Part shown: positions 12,882 through 25,671 of the stretch, piece after piece
Numbering within the stretch: the first letter of the stretch is position 1
How the letters are laid out: every line of letters begins with the position of its first letter
NCBI GenBank assembly: GCA_034401135.1
Contig: JAWZSP010000005.1
Coordinates: 2,914,001-2,978,000, forward strand
Source of the DNA: Volutella citrinella
Taxonomy: Eukaryota > Ascomycota > Sordariomycetes > Hypocreales > Nectriaceae
Reading direction: 5' to 3'
DNA: 64,000 bases
Position numbers and translations under genes: made by a program
The notes under the pieces: model-generated
Database searches by the model: none
The model's input: the letters and a program-made list of their open reading frames with translations, nothing else
Told to the model about the DNA's origin: nothing

Positions 12882-13676
12882 GGAGTGACGCTGAGAGGCT
12901 GAGGTGTCGTCTTTCTTTGTAAGATGCTGTGCTTGTGCAGGTGGTTGAGTTTGAGCTCTCAGAGGGCTACACAAGTGACCTGCGTGGGTGACACGGCGTG
13001 AGTGAAGGGGAATTATAGATAGACTAGTAATGTGCAGTCTGGACGCGGCAGAGGCTGTCACACGAGGCAACGGGCTTGTTCGACATTGTACACAGTTCGT
13101 TTGGTCGGACTCATTCAAATACGTAGCGGATTTTAATTCACGGGATATGATATCACTCATGAGAAAGCATTACGTTCTTAATTTAGCATACACCACGACT
13201 CTTGCGCTCACAATAATAGACTCCCCCATCATGGACCTACGAAGAGAGCAACGATAGACAGCCCAAGGAGGGCATAGAGGTAAACTCATGACGGCATTGA
13301 TTTCTTTTCTTCTGCAGCGCGGTGCTCGATAATGTGTATCTAGGCAGCAATTGGGAAAGTATGGGAAACAAACAATAGAGACCACGCGTGCATGGAAAAG
13401 AAAGGCACTCTCCTACGTCCGTTGCCAGGGTAGAGGCCCCAAGCACTCCCAACTTTCCTCCTCCTACCGCCCAAAGGGGGGACCCGCCACAGAGTACCGG
13501 ACTCTGAACGCACCGGCAGCTCCGAGAGCGAAGATGCTCTATTCTTGTCGATACTAGTACAAGAGAAAAACACGACCGAGTAGATATTACGATTCCACAA
13601 AATGTTGTTTTCGATCGGGATGCTTGCCGAACAGCGGAGGACCGGGGAGTGGACGAGGGGGGGTATAGGAGTTTGA
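12882..13676. other. Intergenic between convergent DUF3112 and PP2A genes
   Basis: Only 3' flanks are expected here. A minus-strand open frame (13237-13998) passes through it, but this is read-through of the last PP2A introns. Nothing else seen. Confidence 0.5.
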
Positions 13677-15132
<1,456 letters not shown>

Positions 15133-16520
15133 GGCGATTCTCTCGCAGAGGTCTCAAGAGGGCGGTAGATGGATTGCGGCGAGGTGCAGACGGGACGAAG
15201 GTCGGCGGCAGCGAAAGCTTTGAAATGACGTTGTGGTCACGCCTGAGGTCGCGAGAAGCAGTGGGGCACGAGGCACAAAGAGGGCGGGCGGTCAGTTGGT
15301 CAGGGGCGAGAGGCGGCGTAGCAAGTTGACGCAGTCGTCTCTGAGAAGGAGCAGGAGATGGTGCAGGGTATCAAGTCGGTGTCGTGAGGCGGGTTCGCGG
15401 GGGGTGGGAGAAGCACGCAGCGATGGTGGTTTTGTTGTGGGTGCGGCTGTGGCGGTGATGAAGATGCTGATGCTGGGGGATGGTGGGCAGAGACTGGTGC
15501 GAGGGATGGGATGCTGCTGTTGTTCCACCTTGGGCCTGGGGCGGGCAGACCAGGTCTCCAGTGATAGCTTAGCAACTGTGGCTTGGTGGCTCCCACATCG
15601 GGCAGTCTCTGGCCCCCAGCAGAGGTCGAGTCTGCTGAGTCCAGGGACTAGGGGGGGCAAATATTTGGGCCCAAGTCCTCGCTTAATCTCCCAAGCGCCG
15701 CCTCCTGTGGCGCATGCCCTCCTCCAATCCCCCGCGTCCGGGACAGCGGCTGCTGGTTGTTACTGGGGCATTCTTCCCTGTGGATGTGGAGGGGATGGCA
15801 ACTCACCAAGGTGCAAGAAGAGCTTGGTGGCATTGACAAGCCAATCGGGCGTACTATTTATGGCTTGACTTCTATTTGCAGCAATTTCAGACTGATGTGC
15901 GTCTGCATCTGCCAAGCCTGCCTCTTGATGCAACGACATTTCGTGTTGGAAATCCTTTGCTTCCTTCCACTGCTTGCTGGGCGTGCACCATCCAGCAACA
16001 CACCCCGAGTTGCGCCGTACCAACCCTTTGTCGTCAACAGTCTCGCTGCATCAACCAGCTTGCCTTGTAAATTCGTGAAAAAAGGCAATGATTCCCCAGC
16101 AGGCATTGTGTCAAAATTCCAGCGAGTTGCTGGCTAGGGACTGGCTGACCCAATCAGCTTCAGAAGTCTTGTCACTTCTCGCCACTCCGCAATTACCAAA
16201 CCATCACTAACCAGAATCCCACTGGGCCTAATCAACAATTCCCCTGCTCGCTCATTAAGCAGCCCATAAAATATCTCGTTCAAGAAACCGCTCGTTAAGC
16301 CTCCTGTGTTACAAATGACGTCGTCGCGTGACCCCTGCTTGATATTGTTTGTTGAGTGGTTCGTGTCCCACGGCTAGGAGAGGTTACCTCGGTATTGGCC
16401 TCTACAGTGACTGATTCTCAAGCGACTGACTTTCTCGGTATCTGGCAAACAATCTTGTTTTCGTATAGCTCCTATGAGCTTGTGTATATACATCTGCGCG
16501 TTGGCCCTTCTTGTCATCCC
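15133..16520. other. Intergenic: PP2A promoter and Exo84 3' flank
   Basis: No supported gene. The part next to PP2A (15150-15650) is GC-rich with purine-rich runs on the plus strand, the expected leader side. A TGACGTC palindromic half of a CRE-like site occurs at 16316-16322. Chance open frames (for example 15233-15868) lack coding character. Confidence 0.5.
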
Positions 16521-18674
16521 TCATGACAGCCCGAGGCCTATTGCAGCTTCTGGTCCTTGGAACCCTCCGACCTGCTGCTCAAGGTCGCGTCCTACAAGGT
16601 TCTGGAAGTCCAGTCCGACCTCGGATAACTTGTGGGCGTGCTCCTTGGCCCTCTCAACACATTGTGTCCACACTGGCCCGCCCACCTCAGTGCTGCTGAG
16701 TTGTCGTGCGAGGATTACGTTGAAGGCCTCCACCTCCTCCTTTGCCCACTTGACACACGCACTCATCATGGGCGGAGGGAAGCATGACTGGAAGCATTGG
16801 ACCGTGTTGTGAATGATGGTGAAGTAGACGAATGAAATCTCCCAAATATATAGGTGAAGATCACCTTGGAAGATGCATTGCCTAAAAACACGCCCTCATT
16901 AGCTTCATCGAATTCCTGGATAATGCCATGATGGCCACTCACCTCGACCGCTTGTGGATCGTGTCACTCCTGGCTGCAAGGTAAGCCTCGCGAGCCCTGT
17001 CCTCAAACATCAGCCTCGTCAGCCAGTTGACGTTGCGTCGTGTCTTGGCCTGCTGGTTGTGCGTCAACTCTAGCTGACGCACAAGCATACCAGCGAGCTT
17101 GGCACTCCGCTCTTCCACCTTGAAATTGATAAAGTCTTGGGCCACCGGGTTGTTCTTCAAGCTGCGAGCCAGCCCCTTGAGTTTCTCGACGCGAGCCACC
17201 GCAAGCTCAAAGTGCTGCAAGGCCACGTCAATATCCAGCTCGTCCATTTGACTCTCGACCCAGCGAAGGTTATGCTGCTTGCCATCCACTTCGATCAACA
17301 TGTCTTTAATGTCGGAGAGCGTCTCAAGGAGGTCGGCCTTCTGCAACAGACCCGGGTCACGGGAGGCGAAGTAGTTGATGGTCTCTCGAGCCTTGTTGTT
17401 GGCCTCCATCTCAGACCTCAGTCCCTTGCGAAGTTCTTCGACTGCCTTGCGAACGTTCAGGAGGAGGCTCTTCTTCTCTGGATCTTCGGGCTTCTCGGTC
17501 CGGTAAATGAAGGATTCTTGTCCAACACCCCGCACCATGACGGCATCAGCCAGCTTGTTCCTACCGCCCGTCATCGACTCGCCAGTGGTCGACATGTCAA
17601 CAACCTCGACATCCAGCAGCGGCCAGCAGCGGTCGGCCACCATCTTCATCATTGGTGCCCGCGAGTCCAGGTTTTGGGCATCGGCCTTACGCTTCTTGCG
17701 GGATGCGATCAGAAGATGGTCGTTGAGCAAGAAGATTTGCATGGCTCGGCGTGACTTGTACGTAGCATTGTCCAGCTCGATCCAGGGGCCAGCGTTCTGC
17801 ACAACGTGGCGTCCTGCAGAATTGGGCAGGAATTTCTGCGATCCTTCCACATTCTTGTACAAGGCTTGCATCTGCGAGTTCCAGAGCGCGCTCCTATCCG
17901 CGACGGAGCTACGCTTGTCCCGCTTGCTCATGCCGCTAGAGAACTCGCCTCCCATGGCATTTTCATCGCCCTTTCGAGACGCAGCCCGTAGAGCCGTCGT
18001 GTTCACCTTGAGTTCCGCCATGAGGTTTTTGAGCGCGCGCATCTCGGTCTTAAGCTTCTCCGCCTCTTTGCTGATCTTGATGAATTGCGTACGGTTCTGC
18101 ATCACATTTTGCTGTAGATCATTGGCAGCTCGTGCCTTGAGCTGCCGGAGAGACTCTTCGAATTCCCGGATCTGGTCTTCTGTAGCATCGCTCAACACAT
18201 TAGAGACGTAGGAGTCCGCTACGAGGTTGGGGTCGCGAAGTGCTTTCATATCGAGCACAGGAGCAGATCCGCCCCGAGAAGGCGGCGGCCGCATCGCCGG
18301 AGCATGCTTTGGGTCGAAGGAACCGAGGGAGGGCACTGAGGGCATCGGGGGGGCGCCTGCCGTGTAGCTGTCGGGAAGTTGGTTGAACCTGGTAGAGTAT
18401 CTACGCTTCACGAGATCCGAGGTCTACCGGTATCGAGTCAGCTCTACATGATAGAGACGGGGGCTAGTTGAGGAATACACACCTTTCCTCCTGCCACTGG
18501 AGGCGCCCGTGGTCGAGGCCGCGATTGCTCCACGGTTGGCCGTGGCACATCCTTGGGACCGCCATCTTGTGTCTGTAGAATTGGGTTGGAGATCTGCCTT
18601 GGAGCACTAATCGTAGGCCGCTTGTTCCTCTTCTTTCCCACTCGGAGCGATATCTTGCTGCGCTCCTCAGACAT
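16521..18674 (-). CDS. Exocyst complex component Exo84
   Basis: Exons 18674-18483, 18423-16943 and 16881-16521; 677 aa, a normal length for fungal Exo84. Introns are 59 and 61 bp. The first ~110 residues are basic and Pro/Ser-rich (KKRNKRPTISAP). A coiled-coil Vps51/Exo84-like segment spans ~143-213 (EFEESLRQLKARAANDL). A PH domain occupies ~268-380 (GPWIELDN, MQIFLLNDHLLIASRKK). A helical C-terminal region ends at the tail in exon 3. Exo84 is one of eight exocyst subunits that tether secretory vesicles at growth sites; in hyphae this is the tip. It diverges from TOM20, so 18675-19345 serves both promoters. The ATG at 18674 was chosen because exon 1 then joins exon 2 in phase 0. Confidence 0.93.
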
Positions 18675-19345
18675 TGCTGCGGCAAGTGATGCGTGTTCGA
18701 ACGGGGTTGCCCCAGCGGAGGCGGGAGGAGGTCGCGCAAGGGAAAGGAGCTATGGAAGACAGTCAAAGGACCATGCGAAGGCCGCAAGGACAATAAAATG
18801 ATGTGAGAGGTAGCGGAGGAGGACCAAGCGTGCAAATTGAACAAGAGTTACGCGGCAACTGAGGAAAGCAGTTCTTGGAGTAGGATGGCTGGCGTTTCGC
18901 CTAGACTCGTGCGTGCCTGGTCATGGCGCCAGCGAAGCTACCCCCGGACTGTCGAAGTTGGACACTGGGCCGCGTGGAGCACGCCCGGGCATTGCTGGAG
19001 CAGGTGTCGCACAGCGAGGCTGGGCGGGCTGGAGCCTGAGGTGACCAGTTCCGAGGCTTTCCCGGCGAACACTTCGGGCACCGGAGGCAGGTACGTACCT
19101 ACCATACCCACTGGAACAGGGCTCGCCGGGCGCCCAATCAATGATCCGAGCTCCCCCGTGGATTAGTGTAGCCTGGACAAAAAATTGGTTTCCAATCGCG
19201 ACGCCTCGAAAGCTCCCGCTGCTGGCTGTCGACGTAATTCCCAATCCTCTCCAAGCACCTCGTGTGACCTCCGTCTGCGCGCCCCGTCTGCCGCCGCATC
19301 GCCCTTTCATCGCCCCCGGCCCTCTCTCGAAGCCTCTCTGCCATC
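18675..19345. promoter_or_regulatory. Shared promoter region between divergent EXO84 and TOM20
   Basis: 671 bp separate the two start codons. The segment before TOM20 (19200-19345) is pyrimidine-rich, as expected for a leader. No strong motif beyond that. Confidence 0.5.
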
Positions 19346-20115
19346 ATGGTCCAGCCCACTACCATTGTGACGGCCTCCGTCGCAACCGCCGCTGTGGCCG
19401 TTGTCGGTTAGCTCTCTTGCCTTTCCTTCAAACCCCCTCTGCCCGGAAAGCAGCCGCCCAGGGCGGAATCATCGAGCCATTGGAATCTCCAGCTGACACT
19501 GTCTGTTGCTAGGTTACGCCTTCTACTTCGACTACCAGCGACGCAACGCCGCCGAGTTCCGTCGCAACCTGAGGAGGAACGACCGCAAGCAACAGCGCGC
19601 CGAGAAGGAGGAGGCCGAGGCCTCGAACCAGCGACAACGCAACGCCATCCGCGCCAAGGTCGATGAGGCCAAGGAGGAGGGCTTCCCTTCCGGAGTTGAG
19701 GAGCGCGAGGCTTTCTTCAATGAGCAGGTCATGGCCGGCGAGGTCCTCAGCCAAGATCGTACGAGCTGCCCTCCATTAACAACCTCATCCCGTCATCCGG
19801 ATACAAGCCCGTGATGCTAACCGTCCTTATCAACAGCTTCTAAGGCTCTTGAGTCTGCTCTTGCTTTCTACAAGGGTCTCAAGGTCTACCCTGCCCCTGG
19901 TGACCTGATTCGCATCTACGACAGCACCGTTCCCAAGGTACGAGCGATCCCGAGTCTGGGATTGAATATCACGGTTATGTTGCTAACTTTGTATGCAGCC
20001 CATCCTAGACCTCCTTGCCGAGATGATCGCCTATGACTCGACTCTCGATATCCGCGCCCCTGCCGCTCAGCCTGGCATTAACCTGTCCGACATTCCCAAC
20101 GTCGGCCTCGACTAA
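19346..20115 (+). CDS. Mitochondrial import receptor subunit Tom20
   Basis: Exons 19346-19406, 19513-19758, 19837-19937 and 19999-20115; 174 aa. An N-terminal anchor ([18 protein letters not shown]) is followed by a strongly charged linker ([17 protein letters not shown]) and the TPR-like receptor domain, with [12 protein letters not shown] and [16 protein letters not shown]. The acidic tail ends [11 protein letters not shown], the usual fungal end. Tom20 sits in the outer mitochondrial membrane with its domain in the cytosol and recognises amphipathic presequences for the TOM complex. It converges on TYW1 with 366 bp between stops. Phases are consistent at all three junctions. Confidence 0.96.
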
Positions 20116-20481
20116 AACGACACAACCTCAAGGACGCCTCCTAAATAAATCTGGAACCCGACCCACACGTGGCGAACCAGACGGGCAAGGGCATCGCTGC
20201 TCCCCTGCTCCTCGGAGGAGAGATAAAAAGCCATTTTCAAGGGCCCGGAGAAGATCCGTGTCCAAGTGTGAAATCTGAATGGAGACCCGACGGCCTTCTA
20301 TGTACCATAGTCCCGCTCTTCCAGCTTCTATAGAGCTTTGTGTAAACAGGTGTACGTTGAAACGATTCTGGAACGAGCTTGAGGAACAGCAGTGCTGGCA
20401 GCGTTTCCCGCAACACATGACTTAGTTAATTCTTGCTTCTTTTTGAGTCCTTGTATTCTTTCCTTTGATGTCATGAGTATA
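20116..20481. other. Intergenic between convergent TOM20 and TYW1
   Basis: 366 bp of 3' flanks only. Nothing further seen. Confidence 0.5.
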
Positions 20482-22871
20482 CTACGTCACAATCTTCCGT
20501 CCCTTTCTATCCACCCTATCATCTCGAGGGTCGAAACCGCCGTTACCCCAGGTAGCCCATTCCGGAGTTGCCTCGCCCATGTAGTCTTCGGGCTTCCAAT
20601 CGCCATCGGGCCCTCGCTCTTCCAAGAGCTCAAAGAAGCGCTTGTAGTCGATCAGTGTGTGCCACTTGCCGTTCTTTTTGAACCTGTCGCTGGCCATGAG
20701 GATGCAGCAGCTGTGAGCATGCTCGGCGGCGATGCCATAGTCGAGACCCTTCTCCTGAAGTCTCTTCTCCAGGGCCTTGACAAACTCCTGCACCTCCCAG
20801 TAGAATGGGACATTAGACATGCTGAGCCCGGCGTTGGACGACGTGGAGGTACCGCAGTACGTGACACCCTTGATCTCAACAAAGCAGGGCAGGCCCTTCT
20901 CTACCAGCTTGGCATAGCCCTCAGCTTCCTCCTCCACGTTGAAGCCCTTGACTAGAGTGAGCCGGAATACGGTCCTGTGCTTGAACCGTTTTTCGCGGAG
21001 GATCTCAAGACACCGCTGGAAGCGTTCCCAGAAGTCTCTGTGAAGCGGTCTGTCAATCTTGCGGAGCGACTCCTTATCAGCAGCGTCAATAGACACATAG
21101 AGCTGAGTGACTGCCTTGAGGGCGGCCAGTTGGTCAGGGTGCTGAGCATTGCACACGAGGAACGAAGAGATTCGCTCAGCGTGCAGCATACCCAGGAACT
21201 CGTTGATGTAGGGATAAAAGATGGGCTCGCCGACAAGAGAGAGGGCGCAGTGTCTAATTCGCATAGCCTCCTCAAATCGTTCAGCTCGAACACCAGGCAT
21301 GCCGCGCAGCATCTTGATCTTCTTGTAATGGTTGACTTTGACGCCATCAAAGATCATCTCAGGAGGGTCAACGACCCATCGCCACGTTGTGCCCACGGGG
21401 TTCGTCCCGTGGCGCCAGCAGAAGACACACTTGTTGGAGCATGACAGAGAGGGTGTTGTCTCCATGCACTGGTGGGAGTTGATGCCGTAGAATGAGAACT
21501 TGTAGCAGGAGCCTCGACCACGAAGCGCCGACTTGGTCCATCGACAAGTCTTGACTCCGGAATGAGAGCCAACAATAGCATAGCCTTGCTTGGTCAAAGC
21601 AGCATAGGTTGGCGAGTTCTTGGCCACCATTTCCTTGGGGCCCTGGATAGCAGCCTTCTTCGCGGGGGAGCTGTAGGTGGTGAAATCAACCGCGAGAGGA
21701 CCACCAGCACTTTTCTTGGAGTTGCCGTCTTTATCAGTCGTACGGACGAGACGCCCGAGATCTTCCACGTCATCCAGTGGCCTTGCAGTCGACTTCTTCT
21801 TTGGCTTTGTGTCCGCCGCGTCGTCCTCAAAGAGCACTTCGCCGTCATCTTCATCTTCTGCCTCCTCTTCAACATCGCTTTCGTCGGCCGCCCCACTTCC
21901 GGGAAGGCCCTCGCCCAAGCTTCCCGTGCGGGCTACAAGCTCAATCACTTCCTGGACACCAAGAGACCAAGCTTCGAGTCGTTCGACGTGATCGCTCTTC
22001 ATGTCTCCCATGCCTACTGGGTAGGCTCTCTTCCTGGCCGTCAACTTTGCCATCCATCTGTCGATTTCCTTGGCCTGGAAGCAGAAGCCGTCCTCCTCCT
22101 TGGGCCAGTTCTCCTTGTCCCCGAAGCCGAAAACGGAGTAACCGAGAAGCGGGGATAGTGGCGATGTATCGATGCGAAAGTCGTGGTGCGTTTCCTGCAG
22201 GTGCTCGAGGAATGTATCGTTGATTGTGTCGATGTTGTAGCTGGGAATCAGGAAGAGGTAGAAGAGGTCAACGTCGCCGTAGAGCTTCGAGGGAGCGATG
22301 AAGTAGTCATCCATATCGATGACAGTCAAGTCGCAGAGTTCAGGCTTGGCAAACGAGCGGCGAGAGGCTTTAGCAAGCCGTTCAGCAGCATCCGCAAGCT
22401 TCTCGGTGTATTCCTTGGCGATCTTCTCCGTCTTTGTGGTGACGGAGGAGAAAAAGACGAGGAGCTTCACGGGTCGGTCGGCAGGCTTCTCCTTCTCATC
22501 TTTGGAAGGCTTCCTTGCCAGGCCCCCCTTGATCCTTCTCGGCCCTTGCAGCTTGACATCTTGTTCCTTCTTCTCTTCGACAGCCGCGACAGCCTTTTTC
22601 TCGACGGGGGCAGTCGGCGCTGGAGTGTTGGGCTTCTCGGCTATCAGGGCTGCGGGTTTCGGAGGCTCATCATATAGGTAGAGGTAGACGCGGGCCGCTC
22701 CGAGGAGGAAGAGAATGCAGAGCAGAACCGCATTGCGATGGGTGTGCCAGACGTCGACCAGATCTAGTAGCGAGTCAGGATGGGAACCGAACGTCGTAGA
22801 ATGTAGGGGGGCGTGTTACCTCCAACGATGGAATCGAGGCGCAAAGGCGACGAACCATTGACCAAGTCCAT
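20482..22871 (-). CDS. tRNA wybutosine synthase Tyw1 (radical SAM, flavodoxin fusion)
   Basis: Exons 22871-22820 and 22763-20482; 777 aa. A 56-bp intron (GTAACA, CTGAC branch, CTAG) hides the start: the long exon has no in-frame ATG near its beginning. The product opens with ~25 residues and a membrane segment (NAVLLCILFLLGAARVYLYLY), then a Lys/Pro linker, a flavodoxin domain (KLLVFFSSVTTKTEKIA from ~117), an acidic spacer, and the radical-SAM domain with the CxxxCxxC cluster motif CSNKCVFC (C459, C463, C466). Tyw1 makes the tricyclic 4-demethylwyosine base at position 37 of tRNA-Phe, from N1-methylguanosine and pyruvate, at the ER surface in yeast. The N-terminal anchor fits that site. The splice model is inferred. 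Confidence 0.95.
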
Positions 22872-23265
22872 TCTCAAAATGTGCGCGTACCGTGATTCTT
22901 CTTTGCCGGCCCGTTTTGTCGAGGGGGGGTTGAGCAATTGCTTGTGGGCGAGGCTGTCTGGGGAAAAAGATCCATGGATTTGCCCCGCCACTAACATTTT
23001 TGGCGGGGCGATTGCAACCACCGTCATAGTGCATTGCCAATTAAGATGCAGGAATTTGCCATTGCAACCCTGCACACACAGCCGTTGTACCTGCGTACCG
23101 ACTTGAGGCAGGCACCTATTCCATGTTGTGTGGGAATCAATCGCCCAACCACCCTCGCCGTATAGCATATAGGTTGTTTATTTCGAAAATTACAATTTTA
23201 ACTATGGTAACCGGAGAGAAATATAGCCGTAAAAAACACCATGATCTAGAATCAATCACATGTCT
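22872..23265. other. Intergenic between SSU1 (upstream) and TYW1, same strand
   Basis: 394 bp holding SSU1's 3' flank and TYW1's promoter or leader. The part near SSU1 (23165-23265) is AT-rich. A strong GC hairpin lies at 22982-23009. Confidence 0.5.
22982..23009 (-). promoter_or_regulatory. GC-rich hairpin ahead of TYW1
   Basis: Perfect nine-base arms GCCCCGCCA (22982-22990) and TGGCGGGGC (23001-23009) around a 10-base loop. It lies 111-138 bp before the TYW1 start codon, so it may be in the leader transcript or be a double-stranded protein site. It could also belong to the SSU1 3' region. Confidence 0.45.
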
Positions 23266-24705
23266 CTAAACCCGTCTATCTTCGCCCCCGGCTTGCGACT
23301 TGTCTCTCAAATCTTTCAAGCAGGGCGCATGGAACATTTCACCAGTTATTGCCAGCTTTACAGTGCGCGTTGCAACGACTAACCACAGCAGCACAACCGA
23401 GAGTGACAAGATCTAGAGGAATCGTCAATATGCGTCAAGACTCGAGCGGTCGGACAGGTAGGGGGGTTTCAGACGTACGGTTGCAGTAACTTTGAAGAAT
23501 TCGCTGTCGAGGTTTTCGGCCAAGGCACTCGACGCCGTGGCCAAGACGCCAAGGGGGAAGGTGAATCCCCACCAGCCCATGTTGAACGGAAAGTTCTGCA
23601 TGGTGATGATGCTGATGAGGGCGAAGGAGAGCCACACCAAGCCAAATCCCCACATTAGGATGCCCACGAAAATACCAAGCACGTACAGAATCTCTCCTCC
23701 GTGGAATAGATTTCCCCCGAACGCCTTGGTTTCCGGGACGAGCTTGAGGGCTACTCTTCCGAGCTGCTGAATGCCGTACGCTCCCTGTCCCATAGGGCCA
23801 ATGGGCAGGAACACGGACACGATGACTTCCTTTGGAGGGATCGAATGGATGGTCAGTCGGTGGAAGTAGAGGGCCAGGACACACGCAGTGAAGGATGTGC
23901 CGATGCTCCAGAGGATGTAGGACGTGATGAGGGTTGTCATCGCCTGCTGCTTGTTCGGGAGCACCTCAGCGACGATTCCGCCCGTCGCAGCGGCGACAAC
24001 AGCTGGGACGATGGGGAGGAGGAGCGCGGCGGTGATGTTCTCAAGCCCCGGGCGGTGGCGGTGCATGACGATGAAGGGCATGGTGATGCAGGTCGCGATG
24101 GAGAGCAGGGAATCAATCCACCAGAATGCCCACGCAGTATAAATGAGACCATTTCCCCAGTCTTTGCAGCAGAATATCATCATGTTGATTATGGCTAGAG
24201 CTTTGTTAGCCTCCATCATGTGCGGGGGTCTTGTTGCTCTCATTGCACCTACTTGCGAAGCCCATGGGGAAACATCCAAGGAACAAGGACTGGCCCGGGT
24301 GGGAAATCATGGCATTCCATATCTCGGGATACAGCGCATATCGAGCTATCGAGATGCCCAGGAAAGAGACAAACAGTGCGAAATTGAGGCCGAAGAAGCC
24401 ATACGAGATGTACTGTAGCCAAACAGCATTGTATGGGAGGTTGTGAATGAGAATCGAGACAATGCCCGTGCCCATGTTTACCGCGAACCATCTGAGACTG
24501 TGTCAGCCAGGCATCCCGCCAACTATTGGAAGCCGACTCACGACGGTGTAAAGTTCCGGATCACTCGGCGCCAACCGACATTCTCCTTACAAGGCCGTGT
24601 CGACTCACACGGCGTCGTGCCCGAGCTGCTGGAGCTGCCCGAGGACTGGCCGTTACACGGCGTCTTGCCCTTGGTGCACGGTGTCGTAGAATTGTTGTCA
24701 GCCAT
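23266..24705 (-). CDS. Sulfite efflux pump, SSU1-type (TDT family)
   Basis: Exons 24705-24542, 24491-24253, 24194-23479 and 23412-23266; 421 aa, frame kept at every junction. The polar Ser/Cys-rich N-terminus leads into the family opening NVGWRRVIRNFTPSWFAVNMGTG, read across intron 1, then about ten membrane helices. The last exon gives ILSLSVVLLWLVVA and a short tail with FHAPCLKDL, similar to the end of known SSU1 pumps. The TDT family also includes malate carriers (MAE1); the motif pattern and the neighbour favour sulfite. It should export sulfite across the plasma membrane. It is divergent from the cysteine dioxygenase gene, which starts the pathway that yields sulfite from cysteine. Confidence 0.9.
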
Positions 24706-25671
24706 CGTGATTCGCCTTTCTGCAGACCGTCAGAGAGTTGGGTGACGTAGGTTGTCGGAGTATTTTTTATTTCAGAGGCTACGGCGCAAACAATGAGACG
24801 ATCCGGCGGCTCAAGGTTTATTAGGCGAAGGAAAAGAGGCCCGTGACTCAACGCAGACCGGTGGCAACTCTCGGCAACTGATGAACCACAGATTGATAAT
24901 CCACCGGACGGCGATATTTATTTATGCATTTCTACAGGGACCTGGAACCGAGCCTTGGCTTGATGCAGCAATTTTTAGTTGTCATCATGGCGAATGTCGC
25001 AAACGCCAGGTGGGTATTGTCGGGCCCCCAGGTGGGCACCCCGATATCCGGCCTAGTCCCAAAGCCGGTGCAGCCGCACGGACTAGCAGAGGAAGGATGG
25101 CTAAGTACAGCAAACCCCTGGATAACGCAATCGAAATAAAAAAAGACGGTCGAAACAAAACAAAAAGAGGCCGTATCCTATTTGATGCTGGCATATTTTT
25201 CCCTCATTGACTGCATCTTGAACGGGCCGGAAAATGCCCGTGCAAAGCGGCACCGCGCATCCCGTTCTGCACAGCCGTTGCTTGCCGCTGGTAAGCTGCA
25301 GCCCGCGGTCTCAAGAACCCCGTCAGGTTCCAGGAACCTTAGCGTGCTAGCGGCCAACCAGGTTCGTAGGAAGGGCTCACCAGACCAGAGCTTCGTCCAA
25401 CATTGGTCCTCGACACTGATCAACCGCGATGGAAGCCCCACAACGCGAAGTCGGTCATACTATCAGCCGGTATCGCCAGTCCGGATCTGGCCGCTGGCAG
25501 AGGGAGAGCGCTCGGCAGTGTAGGGTGTCTTCGCCCCCCACTCGCCGTATCCGAGTCGGTGTGCTGTCCTTAACCCCTCAGGTCGATATCACACCAGAAC
25601 AGGATCGAGACCAAGACCAGGACAAAGAACATTCATCAAGATCAAGATCAGTATCAACCCATCTCGTAACC
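24706..25671. promoter_or_regulatory. Divergent promoter region of SSU1 and cysteine dioxygenase
   Basis: 966 bp between the two ATGs. It holds a 15-bp inverted repeat at 25325-25339, an AT stretch at 24914-24925, and a purine-rich run at about 25131-25170. The ~75 bp before the dioxygenase ATG is A/C/G-rich with repeated ATCAAG, a likely unstructured leader. I could not find a clear CYS3-type ATGRYRYCAT site by eye. Confidence 0.55.
25325..25339. promoter_or_regulatory. Inverted repeat AGGTTCC-A-GGAACCT
   Basis: Perfect seven-base arms around one base, 333 bp before the cysteine dioxygenase ATG and 620 bp before SSU1. A symmetric site suits a dimeric regulator. The regulator is unknown. Confidence 0.4.

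Noticed and set aside
15233..15868. 211-codon plus-strand frame
   Set aside because: Lies in the PP2A upstream region, no ATG of good context, Gly/Arg-rich low-complexity product.
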